Source of the DNA: Gemmatimonadota bacterium
GTDB taxonomy: Bacteria; Gemmatimonadota; Gemmatimonadetes; Gemmatimonadales; GWC2-71-9
Direction: 5' to 3'
Length of the DNA stretch: 7,919 nucleotides
NCBI GenBank assembly: GCA_016713435.1
Contig: JADJPD010000037.1
Location: 1-7,919 of the forward strand
In this document: positions 1 to 7,219 of the stretch, piece by piece
Numbering within the stretch: position 1 is the stretch's first letter
Layout: every line of letters begins with the position of its first letter
Translations under genes and position numbers: made by a program
Notes under the pieces: generated by a model
The model's database searches: none
Seen by the model: only the letters and a program-made list of their open reading frames with translations
Told to the model about the DNA's origin: nothing

Positions 1-906
1 CTCTGCCTCGGCCTCGCCGCCGGCGCCCCGTCCCTTTCGGCGCAGGCGGCGGCGCCGCGCCTCCGCTTCGAGCAGGTGCTGGCCGACAGCACGGCCTTCG
101 ACGTCGTGGCCACGCTCATCATCGGGCCCCGGCACGTGCTGCTCTGGGACGCGCAGTACCACAAGGCGGACGCCGTGCGGGTGGCGGAGGCCATCGCCCG
201 GAGCGGGCGCACCCTGCAGGCGATCGTCCTCTCGCATCCCGATGAGGATCACCTCTCGGGGGTGGCGACGCTCCTGGAGCGTTTCCCCGGGACGCCGGTG
301 TACCTCTCGCACGCGGGGCTCCAGTGGTTCGACTCCACGGCGCAGGCCCGCTTCCAGGCGGATCGCGCGCGGAACCCGGAGCTCTTTCCCGACAGCCTGC
401 CGCGGCCGCGCGAGTGGCCGCACACGCGGATGGAGCTCGACGGGGTGCGGCTGGAGCTCCTCCCCGACCTGCAGGGGGACGTGCGGATGCCGACCAACAC
501 GGCGCTCTGGATCCCCGAGCTCCGCACGGTGCTGGCGGGCGACATCGTCTTCCGGGGCGTGCATCCGTGGCTGGGAGCTCGGACTCCGCGTCGCGCGGGC
601 GGCGTGGCGGGGATCGTTGCAGCGGCTCCGGGACCTCAAGCCCGTCGCGGTGATTCCGGCGCACAAGTCGTCGGCCGACCTCCCCGATACCCCGGACGTG
701 CTGGCGGCGATGGACCGCTACCTGGCCGACTTCGACTCGATCCTCGCCCGTGCCGCCACCCCGCGCGAGATGCTGGAGGCCATGCAGGCGCGCTACCCCG
801 ACCTCAAGGTGAGCGGGCTGCTGCGCTTCAGCGTGGGGATGGCCTACCGCGCCCGCGGCCAGGCCCCGGGGCCGCGGCGCCGAGCACCGCGGGCAGCGGG
901 AACTGA
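1..906 (+). CDS. Exported MBL-fold metallo-hydrolase, 5'-truncated, two frame changes
   Basis: The start lies left of the window. The first visible residues (LCLGLAAGAPSLSAQA) look like the end of a signal peptide, so the enzyme is probably exported. The metal motif is HPDEDH (235-252), reading HxDxDH as in ComEC-type MBL domains rather than HxHxDH. GDIVF carries the bridging Asp (541-543) and IPAHK the late His (662-664). I see no clear GHT-type middle His; the equivalent stretch reads LLPDLQGD. Frame 1 is coding to about 572, frame 2 from about 575 to 864 (AAWRGSLQRLRDLKP, then YLADFDSIL), and frame 1 again to the TGA at 904-906. The switches fall at GGG 573-575 and CCCC/GGGG 864-871. Restoring 2 G and 1 C gives one protein ending in APSTAGSGN. 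The fold is clear, the substrate is not. A pseudogene is possible, but base-calling error is likelier. Confidence 0.8.
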   Translation, partial: LCLGLAAGAPSLSAQAAAPRLRFEQVLADSTAFDVVATLIIGPRHVLLWDAQYHKADAVRVAEAIARSGRTLQAIVLSHPDEDHLSGVATLLERFPGTPVYLSHAGLQWFDSTAQARFQADRARNPELFPDSLPRPREWPHTRMELDGVRLELLPDLQGDVRMPTNTALWIPELRTVLAGDIVFRGVHPWLGARTPRRAGGVAGIVAAAPGPQARRGDSGAQVVGRPPRYPGRAGGDGPLPGRLRLDPRPCRHPARDAGGHAGALPRPQGERAAALQRGDGLPRPRPGPGAAAPSTAGSGN

Positions 907-932
907 CGTCAGGTGCGCCGCCGATCCCCGCT

Positions 933-941
933 TACCTTATG
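933..941 (+). promoter_or_regulatory. Possible -10-like element before the decarboxylase gene
   Basis: TACCTTATG stands out as AT-rich in the 57-bp gap after the hydrolase stop and ends about 22 bases before the ATG at 964. TACCTT fits a loose TAnnnT -10 pattern, and the same hexamer precedes the kinase gene. I see no convincing -35 box, so this is inference from composition and position. Confidence 0.25.
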
Positions 942-963
942 ACACCCCAGCCGACGGCCCACG

Positions 964-2345
964 ATGACGACTTTCTCCCCGGGGACCGGGATGACCGAGA
1001 TCGATAACCTGCTCGGCGACGCGGCGCGTCGCGCAACCGCGTACCTCGGCACGCTCGACTCGCGCCCCGTCTACCCGCGCCCCGACGCCATCGCCGCGCT
1101 CCGCCGCCTCGAGACGCCGCTCCCGGCCACCGCCAGCGACCCGGCCGAGACGCTGGCGCTGCTCGATGAGCTGGTGACCCCGGCGACGACGGCCATGGCG
1201 GGGCCGCGGTTCTTCGGCTTCGTGATCGGCGGTGCACTCCCGGCTGCGCTCGCCGCCAACTGGATGGCGGGGCGTGGGACCAGAACGCGGGCCTCTACCT
1301 GCCGACGCCCGGCGTGTCCCACCTGGAGCAGGTGGCGCTCAAGTGGCTGGTGGAGCTCTTCGAGCTGCCGGCCGGCACCACGGGCGGGTTCGTCACGGGG
1401 GCCACCGTCGCCAACTTCACCGCGCTCGCCGCGGCGCGGCACGCCGTGCTGGCGCGCGCCGGCTGGAACGTCGAGGCCGACGGGCTCTTCGGCGCCCCCG
1501 CCATCACCGTCATCACCGGCGACGAGGTGCATCCCACCCTCCTCAAGTCGCTCGGCATGCTTGGCCTTGGCCGCTCGCGCATCGTGCGGGTGCCGGTGGA
1601 CGGGCAGGGGCGGATGCGCGCCGACGCGCTGCCGATGATCTCGGGTCCCACGATCGTCTGCCTGCAGGCCGGCAACGTGAACACCGGCGCGTTCGACCCG
1701 CTGGCGCCCATCATCGCCACGGCCCACGCCGCCGGTGCGTGGGTGCACGTGGACGGCGCCTTCGGCCTCTGGGCCAAGGCGGCCCCCGCGCTCCGGCATC
1801 TCGTGGACGGGATGGAGCTGGCGGACTCCTGGGCCACCGACGCCCACAAGTGGCTGAACGTCCCCTACGACAGCGGCCTCGCCTTCGTGCGCGATCCCCA
1901 CGCGCTCCAGCCGGCCATGGCCATCACGGCGGAGTACCTCCCCACCGAGACCGCGCAGCGCAACCCGAGCGACTTCACGCCGGAGCTCTCGCGCCGGGCC
2001 CGCGGCGTCGAGGTGTGGGCGGCGCTCCATTCCCTCGGGCGGGCGGGGCTGGCGGAGCTGTTCGAGCGGAACTGCCGCCAGGCGCGGCGCTTCGCCGAGG
2101 GGCTCCGCGCGGCGGGCTACGAGATCCTGAACGACGTGGTGCTGAACCAGGTGCTGGTGTCGTTCGGCACCCCTGCGAAGACCCAGCAGGTCGTGGCGCG
2201 GGTGCAGGAGGATGGGACGTGCTGGGCGGGCGGGACGGTGTGGCAGGGGAAGACGGCCATGCGGATCAGCGTCTGCAACTGGTCCACGACGGATGAGGAC
2301 GTGGAGAAGAGTCTCGCGGTGATCATCCGGCTGGCGTCGCGCTAA
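964..2345 (+). CDS. PLP-dependent group II decarboxylase-family protein, one frameshift
   Basis: This is a fold-type I PLP enzyme of the glutamate/aromatic amino-acid decarboxylase family, expected to decarboxylate an amino acid in the cytoplasm; the substrate cannot be read from the sequence. In the repaired protein (about 460 aa, normal for the family), His190 of DEVHP should stack on PLP, Asp264 of HVDGAFG should bind the pyridine nitrogen, and Lys296 of DAHKWLN (codon 1848-1850) should form the Schiff base. The spacing resembles that of bacterial glutamate decarboxylases. Frame 1 runs to about 1269 and frame 3 continues from 1275. Adding one G to GGGG at 1269-1272 turns NWMAGRGTR into NWMAGAWDQNAG, the family motif. 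ATG 964 is taken as the start; ATG 991 (MTEIDNLLGD) is a good alternative, and neither has a strong RBS. The TAA at 2343-2345 lies 15 bp before the inverted repeat. Confidence 0.85.
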
Positions 2346-2359
2346 CGCCTCGCGCCCAA

Positions 2360-2397
2360 TCCCCCACGTCGTAGGGGCCGACCGTGGTCGGCCCTCC
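2360..2397 (+). repeat. Left arm of 38-bp perfect inverted repeat, REP-like
   Basis: Bases 2360-2397 are the exact reverse complement of 2488-2525. Inside the arm, GTAG (2371-2374) is followed directly by the palindrome GGGCCGACC-GT-GGTCGGCCC (2375-2394). A GTAG head next to a GC-rich palindrome is the known layout of REP sequences mobilised by REP-associated tyrosine (Y1) transposases. The arm can fold alone as a 9-bp hairpin or pair with the right arm. Confidence 0.85.
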
Positions 2398-2487
2398 CAT
2401 TCCCCGCGCCATTACTCCGTCTCGATTGGCGATCTCCGTATCGCGCGTCTGGGATCTTCTCGAATACGGGGGTCGGGGTGGGTTGGA

Positions 2488-2525
2488 GGAGGGCCGACCA
2501 CGGTCGGCCCCTACGACGTGGGGGA
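2488..2525 (-). repeat. Right arm of 38-bp perfect inverted repeat, REP-like
   Basis: This is the inverted copy of 2360-2397. The palindrome occupies 2491-2510, and CTAC (2511-2514) is the GTAG head read on the minus strand. Both GTAG heads therefore lie on the outer sides of the element. The arm ends 14 bp from the last base of the kinase stop codon. Confidence 0.85.
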
Positions 2526-2538
2526 GGGGATCGCGGGG

Positions 2539-5225
2539 CTACGGGCGCGTTGCCAGCTCGGCGAACCAGTTGAGCACCAGCTCGATCCGGGTGATGGCCG
2601 GCTGCTCGGCCAGCGGCTGGATGCGGAGGAAACGGCTGGCGTCGGGGGTGATGCCGTAGCTGGTGTTGCTGGTGACGCTGGTGAGGTACCGCCCGGTGTG
2701 GAGCGTCCGGGGCGGCCCGGCGGTGAAGGTGGCGCCCGGCGCCACGGTGACGCCCATCAGGCGGTCGCCCGCCTGGAAGAAGAGCTCCCGCCCGTTCCGG
2801 GACCAGAGGGGCTCCGTGCCGCCCTCGGTGGACACCAGGCGACGCTCGCCCTCGCCCGACAACGGCGCGACGAAGATCTCCGGCCGGGACGCCACGAGGG
2901 CCTGGTAGGCCACCCACCGGCCGTCCGGCGAGAGCTGGCCGTCGAGGCCGTTGATCCCGCGCGGGAAGAGTCGCGTCGCGGTGCGGTCGCCGTCGAGCTG
3001 CAGGCGCCAGATGCCGGCGCCGCCTTCCTCGTCGTCGCCGGTCTGGTTGAAGAGGAGCGTGCGGCCGTCCGCGGAGATGGAGGTCGGCGTCTGGACCCGG
3101 CCCGGCGCCGTGGTGAGGCGTTCCTCCGTGCCGGAGCCGTCCACCGGGATCCAGTAGAGGTTGCGGGTGCCCGCGCGGGTGCCGCGGTAGATGATCCGCG
3201 TGCCGTCCGGGGTCCACAGCGGCGCCTGGCTGCTGCCCGTGCCGGTGTTGAGCGGGGTCAGGGTGCCGCGCGCAAAGTCGTAGATCCAGATGCGGATGAC
3301 GCCCTCGCGGATCTGCAGCGCGGCGCGGCGTCCGTCCGGCGAGATGATCACGTTCTCGAAGATCCGGCTCGGGAGCGGGAGGGGCGTCACGGTGCCCGCG
3401 CGGTCGATCCACACCACGCGATGCACGGTGAGGGAGTCGCCGCCGCCCACGTAGGCCAGGGTGCCGTCGCGCGAGAGCACGTAGTTGCCCGACCCCTCGT
3501 TGCCGATGTCGTTGAAGGGCCGCTCCGACGTGGCCACGGGCACGGCGGTGCCCAGGTCTTCCTGGCCCGGCCGCCAGGGCACCGTGAGCAGCCGGCCGCG
3601 GTTGACGTAGAGGAGGCGGCCGGGCCGGCGCGCGTACGACGGGGCATCACCGCCCCGGGCCAGGATGTGGTGGGAGGCGGCCCCGAGCTGCTGCACGGCG
3701 ATCTGGTGCTCCTCGTCGCCCGGGCCGGTCCAGACGGAGAAGAGGAGCGAGGTGGACCCGGCGGCGAGCCGGGGCCAGCGGTGACTCACCTCGCCGGCGG
3801 CCGTGTCGAGCTGGGTCACCTGGGTGGCGGTGCCCCCGGCCTCCGGCACCCGCCAGAGGCCGCTGGAGTTGTTGGGCGCGAAGTAGATGAAGCCGTCGTG
3901 GCCCCAGTCGGCGCCGCGGTGGAAGGGCGCCGCGGCGAGCTCCTGGAGGCCGGTGCCGGTCACGCTCACCTTCCGGAGCTTCCCGGCCGAGAAGAATCCC
4001 ACCCACTCCCCATCCGGCGAGAAGAACGGCCCGACGCCGCCCTCGGTGCCCTCGAGCACGCGCCCGTCCGGCTCATCCAGCGCGCGGAGGTAGAGGCGCG
4101 TCTTGCCGTACTGCTGGATCACGTAGGCCAGCCGCGTCCCGTCGGGTGAGATGGCGAGCGGGCGCAGGTAGGCGCTGCCCATCTCGTGGCCGTCCGGCAT
4201 GGCGACGCTGACGTGCAGTGGCCGCGTGCCCGCGGGCGTCCCGCCGCCGGCGAACCAGCGCGTGAGGCCGAAGGTGACGGCCGCGATGGCGAGCGCGCCG
4301 AGGGCCAGCGCCCACACGGTGGGCGCGCCCGCGGCGCGCGCGGCGGCGCGGCCGCGGCGGGTGTGCACGCGGCCGGTCGCGCCGCCGTCGAGCGCCGCGG
4401 CAAAGGCGGCGGCAGTGGGGAAGCGGTCGGCGGGGAGCTTCTCGAGGGCGGTGAGCACGGCATCCTCGACGGCCGGCGGCACGGAGCGCCGCTGCAGGGT
4501 GAGGCTCCGCGGTTCCTCGGTCATGACGCGGGCCACGATGGCCTGCGCGCTCGGGCCGGTGAAGGGGCTCGCCGGTGAGCATCTCGTACAGCACGCAGCC
4601 CAGGGCGTAGATGTCGGAGCGCGCGGTGATGTCGCGCTCGCCCATGGCCTGTTCGGGGCTCATGTAATGCGGGGTGCCGAGGACATGCCGGTCTCGGTCA
4701 TCCGGGTGGCGCCCTCGGAACGGGAGGCGGCCAGCGCGATGCCGAAGTCGGCCACGAGGCGTGGCCGCCGTGGAGCAGGATGTTCTCGGGCTTGATGTCG
4801 CGATGGACGACGCCGTGGCCGTGGGCGTACTCGAGGGCGTCGGCCACCTCGCGGGCGAGGCGGAGGGCGTCGTCCACCGGGAGCTGGCGCTCGCGGGTGA
4901 GGCGGTCGCGCAGGCTCTCGCCCTCGATGTAGGGCATGACGTAGTAGACGAGGTCGGCGCCGCCCGTGCCGCCGGTGCGCCCCGACTCGAACAGCGCCAG
5001 GATGTGCGGATGCTGGAGGTTGGCGGTGACCTTGATCTCCGCCAGGAAGCGCTCGGCCCCGATCATGGCGGCCAGCTCGGGGCGGAGCACCTTGAGGGCC
5101 ACGCGGCGGTCGTGGCGGAGGTCGTGGGCCAGGTAGACGGTGGCCATGCCGCCGGCGCCGAGTTCCCGCTCGATCCGGTAGCGGTCGGCGAGGGCGGTGG
5201 AAAGCAGGTCGCGAGTGGGGGGCAT
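2539..5225 (-). CDS. Membrane-bound Ser/Thr protein kinase with C-terminal TolB/WD40-like propeller, three frame changes
   Basis: This is a Hanks-type (PknB-like) kinase of about 896 aa after repair, reading from ATG 5225 (MPPTRDLLST). The glycine loop is GAGGMATVYLA (23-33), followed by Lys45 in VALKVL, Glu63 in the C-helix, HRDIKPENIL (141-150, catalytic Asp143), ADFGIA and GTPHYMSPEQA. One hydrophobic segment (about 302-326, WALALGALAIAAV) should span the membrane. The rest is a beta-propeller with repeated SPDG-type blades (LAISPDGTRLAYV near 360, then FFSPDGEWVGFF, IISPDGRRAAL, LSPDGRWVAY), probably outside the cytoplasmic membrane, where it may sense a ligand. Frame breaks lie at 4758-4759 and 4681-4682 (GG for GGG, plus strand) and 4564-4567 (GGGG for probably six G, restoring GEPPFTGP). 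From 4536 to the TAG at 2539 the frame is open. The in-frame extension upstream to 5351 is low-complexity and rejected. Substrates are unknown. Confidence 0.88.
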
Positions 5226-5398
5226 GTGTGGTGGGGGAAGGTACTGGTCAGGCGGAGGCCGGGTAAGGGATGGGGGCAGGGCGGAGTCCCGTCGCGAGTC
5301 CCTCACCGCTCGCTTGCGCCGGACGGGTGCGGAGCGCAGCTTGGGCACCACGGCCCGTGCCGTCCGCCCGATCCCTGCCTCCAGCCGAGTTCCCGGTC
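5226..5398. promoter_or_regulatory. Divergent intergenic region between kinase and D-aminopeptidase genes
   Basis: These 173 bp separate two gene starts pointing away from each other, so both promoters should lie here. ORFs reading through it give low-complexity Arg/Pro/Ser-rich peptides and are not believable. The only structure I see is a short dyad, CACGG-C-CCGTG (around 5349-5359), too short in such GC-rich DNA to call an operator. No convincing -35/-10 pair is visible on the plus strand. Confidence 0.5.
5238..5243 (-). promoter_or_regulatory. Possible -10-like TACCTT before the kinase gene
   Basis: Read on the minus strand, TACCTT ends 12 bases before the kinase ATG at 5225. The same hexamer lies upstream of the decarboxylase gene. 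If it is a -10 box, the kinase mRNA would be nearly leaderless, which would fit the lack of a Shine-Dalgarno sequence here. Only two examples support this, so it is tentative. Confidence 0.22.
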
Positions 5399-6301
5399 AT
5401 GGCTCCTGTGCTTGCCCGCTGCCGCCTGCTCGTTGCCCTGCTGCTCACCCCGCTCGCCCTCGCCGCGCAGCGGCCGCTCAAGGTGTTCATCTCGGTGGAC
5501 ATGGAGGGCATCGCGGGCGTGGTCACCGCCGACCAGCTCAACCCTGCCGGCTTCGAGTACGAGCGCTTCCGCGGCTTCATGACGGCGGAGCTGCTGGCCG
5601 CCATCGACGGCGCCCGTGCCGCCGGCGCCACCGCCATCGTGGTGGCGGACGCGCACGGGAACGGCGAGAACATCCTCATCGAGCGGCTGCCGGACGACGT
5701 GATGATCGTCCGCTCCTGGCCGCGGCCGCTCGGCATGATGCAGGGGATCGACTCGAGCTTCGCCGCGGCGGTGTTCATCGGCTACCACGCCGCCACCACC
5801 ACGCCGGCCGGCGTCCGCGCGCACACCTTCTCGAGCGCCACGCTCGCCTCCGTCAGCCTAAATGGGACACCGATCCCCGAGGCGGTGATGGGCGCGGCGA
5901 TCGCGGGGTACTACGGGGTCCCCGTGGTGGCCATCTCCGGCGACAACATCGCGGTGAACGAGGCCCAGGCGCTGATCGGCCCCATGGAGGGCGCCATCGT
6001 GAAGCAGGCGATCAGCTTCCACTCCGCCCTCACCATGACGCCGGCCGCGGCGCAGGCGCTGATCCGGGCGCGGGTGCAGGCGGGGGTGGCGCGACGGCAG
6101 GCGCTCAAGCCGTACGTGCTGGCCACGCCGGTGCGGCTCGACGTGACGTTCAAGAACTACCGGCCGAGCGAGGTGCTGAGCTACCTGTCGATCGTGACGC
6201 GGACGGGGTCGCACTCGATCCGGTTCACGGGGCGGGATATCATTGAGGTGTCGAAGTTCCTGGAGTTCATGGGGGACTATCAGGCGGACCTGGCGCCGTA
6301 G
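5399..6301 (+). CDS. Exported M55-family (DppA-like) D-aminopeptidase
   Basis: This intact 300-aa gene encodes a zinc D-aminopeptidase of the DppA family, which releases N-terminal D-amino acids from short peptides. Every catalytic position known from Bacillus DppA can be matched: Asp34 and Glu36 in SVDMEG, His86 in DAHGNGEN, His130 in GYHAA and Glu161 in PEAVMG as zinc ligands, and His142 in RAHTFSS as the nucleophile. The first three motifs keep exactly the DppA spacing. Unlike cytoplasmic DppA, this protein begins with a signal peptide (MAPVLARCRLLVALLLTPLA, cut near LALAAQ), so it should act in the periplasm, perhaps on D-Ala-containing peptidoglycan fragments (inference). ATG 5399 is chosen because the signal peptide follows at once; the open frame upstream is low-complexity. 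No Shine-Dalgarno sequence is obvious. No peptide-transporter genes (dpp operon) are nearby. Confidence 0.9.
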   Translation: MAPVLARCRLLVALLLTPLALAAQRPLKVFISVDMEGIAGVVTADQLNPAGFEYERFRGFMTAELLAAIDGARAAGATAIVVADAHGNGENILIERLPDDVMIVRSWPRPLGMMQGIDSSFAAAVFIGYHAATTTPAGVRAHTFSSATLASVSLNGTPIPEAVMGAAIAGYYGVPVVAISGDNIAVNEAQALIGPMEGAIVKQAISFHSALTMTPAAAQALIRARVQAGVARRQALKPYVLATPVRLDVTFKNYRPSEVLSYLSIVTRTGSHSIRFTGRDIIEVSKFLEFMGDYQADLAP

Positions 6302-6351
6302 GGCACGTCCGCGGCCGACGAGAGGACACCGTTCGCTTCACATCCGCGCCT

Positions 6352-6356
6352 GGGAG
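6352..6356 (+). promoter_or_regulatory. Shine-Dalgarno GGGAG for the DUF1801 gene
   Basis: GGGAG lies four bases before ATG 6361. The context GGAG-x-CCC-ATG is nearly the same as before the RidA gene at 6835, which supports both starts. Confidence 0.6.
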
Positions 6357-6360
6357 CCCC

Positions 6361-6777
6361 ATGCACGCCGACACCCGGAAGTACAACGCCGCCCTCGCCC
6401 CGGCGAGCCGCGCCATCGCCAAGGTGCTCGCGGCGGAGATCGAACGCCGCCTGCCCGACGCGGAGAACAAGGTGTGGCACGGCCATCCGGTCTGGTTCCT
6501 GGACGGCAATCCCATCGTGGGGTACAGCCAGCTCAAGGACTGCGTGCGGCTGCTGTTCTGGAGCGGGCAGTCGTTCACCACGAAGGGGCTGGCCAAGGAG
6601 GGGAGCTTCAAGGCAGCCGAGGCGCGCTACGTCACCGTGGACGACGTCAAGCTGCGGCCGCTCGGCCAGTGGCTCAAGGAGGCGCGGGAGGTCCAGTGGG
6701 ACTACAAGAACCTCGTGAAGCGGAAGGGCGGCTGGAGCGGCTGGTGTAAGGGAGTGTCGGGGCCGGCATCGGTTTGA
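6361..6777 (+). CDS. DUF1801 domain protein (YdhG-like)
   Basis: This 138-aa soluble protein has an intact frame and no signal peptide or membrane segment. The core (residues about 25-75) contains VWHGHPVWFLDGN, then GYSQLKDCVRLLFWSGQSF, the typical pattern of small DUF1801 proteins, whose fold is related to frataxin (CyaY) and YjbR. The C-terminal part (about 85-130) is charged, with a final Trp/Lys/Gly-rich tail (KRKGGWSGWCKG). No enzymatic function is established for this family and no catalytic residues can be named. The gene has its own RBS and follows the D-aminopeptidase by 59 bp on the same strand, so co-transcription is possible but not shown. Confidence 0.85.
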   Translation: MHADTRKYNAALAPASRAIAKVLAAEIERRLPDAENKVWHGHPVWFLDGNPIVGYSQLKDCVRLLFWSGQSFTTKGLAKEGSFKAAEARYVTVDDVKLRPLGQWLKEAREVQWDYKNLVKRKGGWSGWCKGVSGPASV

Positions 6778-6785
6778 CGTCTTCT

Positions 6786-6798
6786 GGGGCGGGGCCCC
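6786..6798 (+). terminator. Possible short terminator hairpin after the DUF1801 gene
   Basis: GGGGC (6786-6790) and GCCCC (6794-6798) can form a 5-bp stem with a GGG loop, 8 bases after the DUF1801 stop, followed by TATCTCTGTC. The stem is short and the T-run poor, so this is a weak call; the AT-rich tail could instead belong to the RidA promoter. Confidence 0.3.
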
Positions 6799-6826
6799 TA
6801 TCTCTGTCAACGCTTCCCCTCAGTTC

Positions 6827-6830
6827 GGAG
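6827..6830 (+). promoter_or_regulatory. Shine-Dalgarno GGAG for the RidA gene
   Basis: GGAG lies four bases before ATG 6835 and is followed by ACCC. Its spacing matches the signal before the DUF1801 gene. It supports ATG 6835, which also gives the normal RidA N-terminus. Confidence 0.6.
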
Positions 6831-6834
6831 ACCC

Positions 6835-7213
6835 ATGCCGCGCCAGATTATCGCCACCCCGAACGCCCCGCGCCCGCCGGCCACCTACAGCCAGGCCACG
6901 CGCGCGGCCGGGCTGATCTTCGTGTCGGGCACCTCCCCGGCGGATCCCGCCACCGGCCAGCTCGTGGGCAGCACCATCCAGGAACAGACCCGGCAGTGCC
7001 TCACCAACATCTCGGCCATCCTGGCGGCGGCGGGGAGCAGCCTGGACCGGGTGGTGAGTGCCACCGTGATCCTGGCCGAGGAAGAGGACTTCGCGGGGAT
7101 GAACGAGGAGTGGGTGCGGTGGTTCCCGGTGGACCCGCCGGCGAGGCAGGGGGCCAAGCTGCCGGTGCGGGTGCCGGGGCTGCGCGTGTCCATTGCGGTG
7201 ATTGCGGAGGTGA
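6835..7213 (+). CDS. RidA (YjgF/UK114) family protein, stop codon uncertain
   Basis: The family's best-known role is hydrolysis of reactive enamines/imines such as 2-aminoacrylate made by PLP enzymes. The 126-residue body covers the whole family: NAPRPPATYSQ (Tyr18), FVSGTSP, QTRQCLTNISAIL, VVSATVIL, and PPARQGAKLP, whose Arg104 matches the catalytic Arg105 of E. coli RidA. The end reads VSIAVIAEV where E. coli has IEIEAIA, so the position of Glu120 is Ala; this may be a Rid subfamily without classic deaminase activity. In the raw frame there is no stop until 7477-7479, which would add about 88 unrelated residues through a terminator hairpin and the convergent gene. A TGA at 7211-7213, one frame off, lies exactly where the family ends, so I place the end there and suspect a one- or two-base error in the final codons. 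Confidence 0.85.
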
Positions 7214-7219
7214 GACAGC

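Larger units (their letters stand above)
2360..2525. repeat. 166-bp inverted-repeat element (BIME-like REP pair or MITE) between convergent genes
   Basis: Two 38-bp arms enclose a 90-bp spacer (2398-2487) that is visibly more AT-rich than the surrounding genes. The spacer holds a smaller imperfect inverted repeat, CCGTAT (2436-2441) with ATACGG (2464-2469). No ORF of note and no clear target-site duplication are seen; the flanks are CGCGCCCAA on the left and GGGGATCG on the right. The element sits almost symmetrically, 15 bp after the decarboxylase stop and 14 bp from the kinase stop, so in RNA it could form a long stem serving both genes as terminator or 3'-end stabiliser. The structure is directly visible; REP/BIME or MITE identity is inference. 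Confidence 0.7.

Noticed and set aside
1071..2030. Minus-strand open frame (319 aa) opposite the decarboxylase
   Set aside because: It is composed of Arg/Gly/His/Val-rich low-complexity sequence, whereas the plus strand holds the PLP lysine and cofactor motifs.
2360..2525. CRISPR array or tRNA/ncRNA gene in the intergenic repeat region
   Set aside because: There are only two copies, in inverted orientation, with no regular spacers and no cloverleaf or known riboswitch pattern.
2342..3412. Minus-strand open frame of 356 aa overlapping the end of the kinase gene
   Set aside because: It is Pro/Arg/His-rich with no recognisable motif and lies one frame away from the real propeller sequence.
2518..4149. 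Long plus-strand open frame (543 aa) opposite the kinase gene
   Set aside because: It is a shadow of the kinase/propeller frame in high-GC DNA: low-complexity Gly/Ala/Arg/Glu-rich, no domain, and the opposite strand carries clear SPDG blades.
5349..5359. CACGG-C-CCGTG dyad as a regulator operator
   Set aside because: Five-base arms occur often by chance in DNA this GC-rich, and there is no second copy or known consensus.
5270..5398. N-terminal extension of the D-aminopeptidase frame
   Set aside because: The extra 43 residues are Arg/Pro/Ser-rich, would bury the signal peptide, and have no RBS; ATG 5399 is better.
6284..6312. GCGGAC...GTCCGC pairing around the stop of the D-aminopeptidase gene as a terminator
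   Set aside because: The six-base stem has a 17-base loop, overlaps the stop codon and has no T-run.
964..7213. One amino-acid metabolism operon formed by the decarboxylase, D-aminopeptidase and RidA genes
   Set aside because: The decarboxylase is separated by an inverted repeat and an oppositely oriented kinase gene, and no shared regulatory site or substrate is visible.
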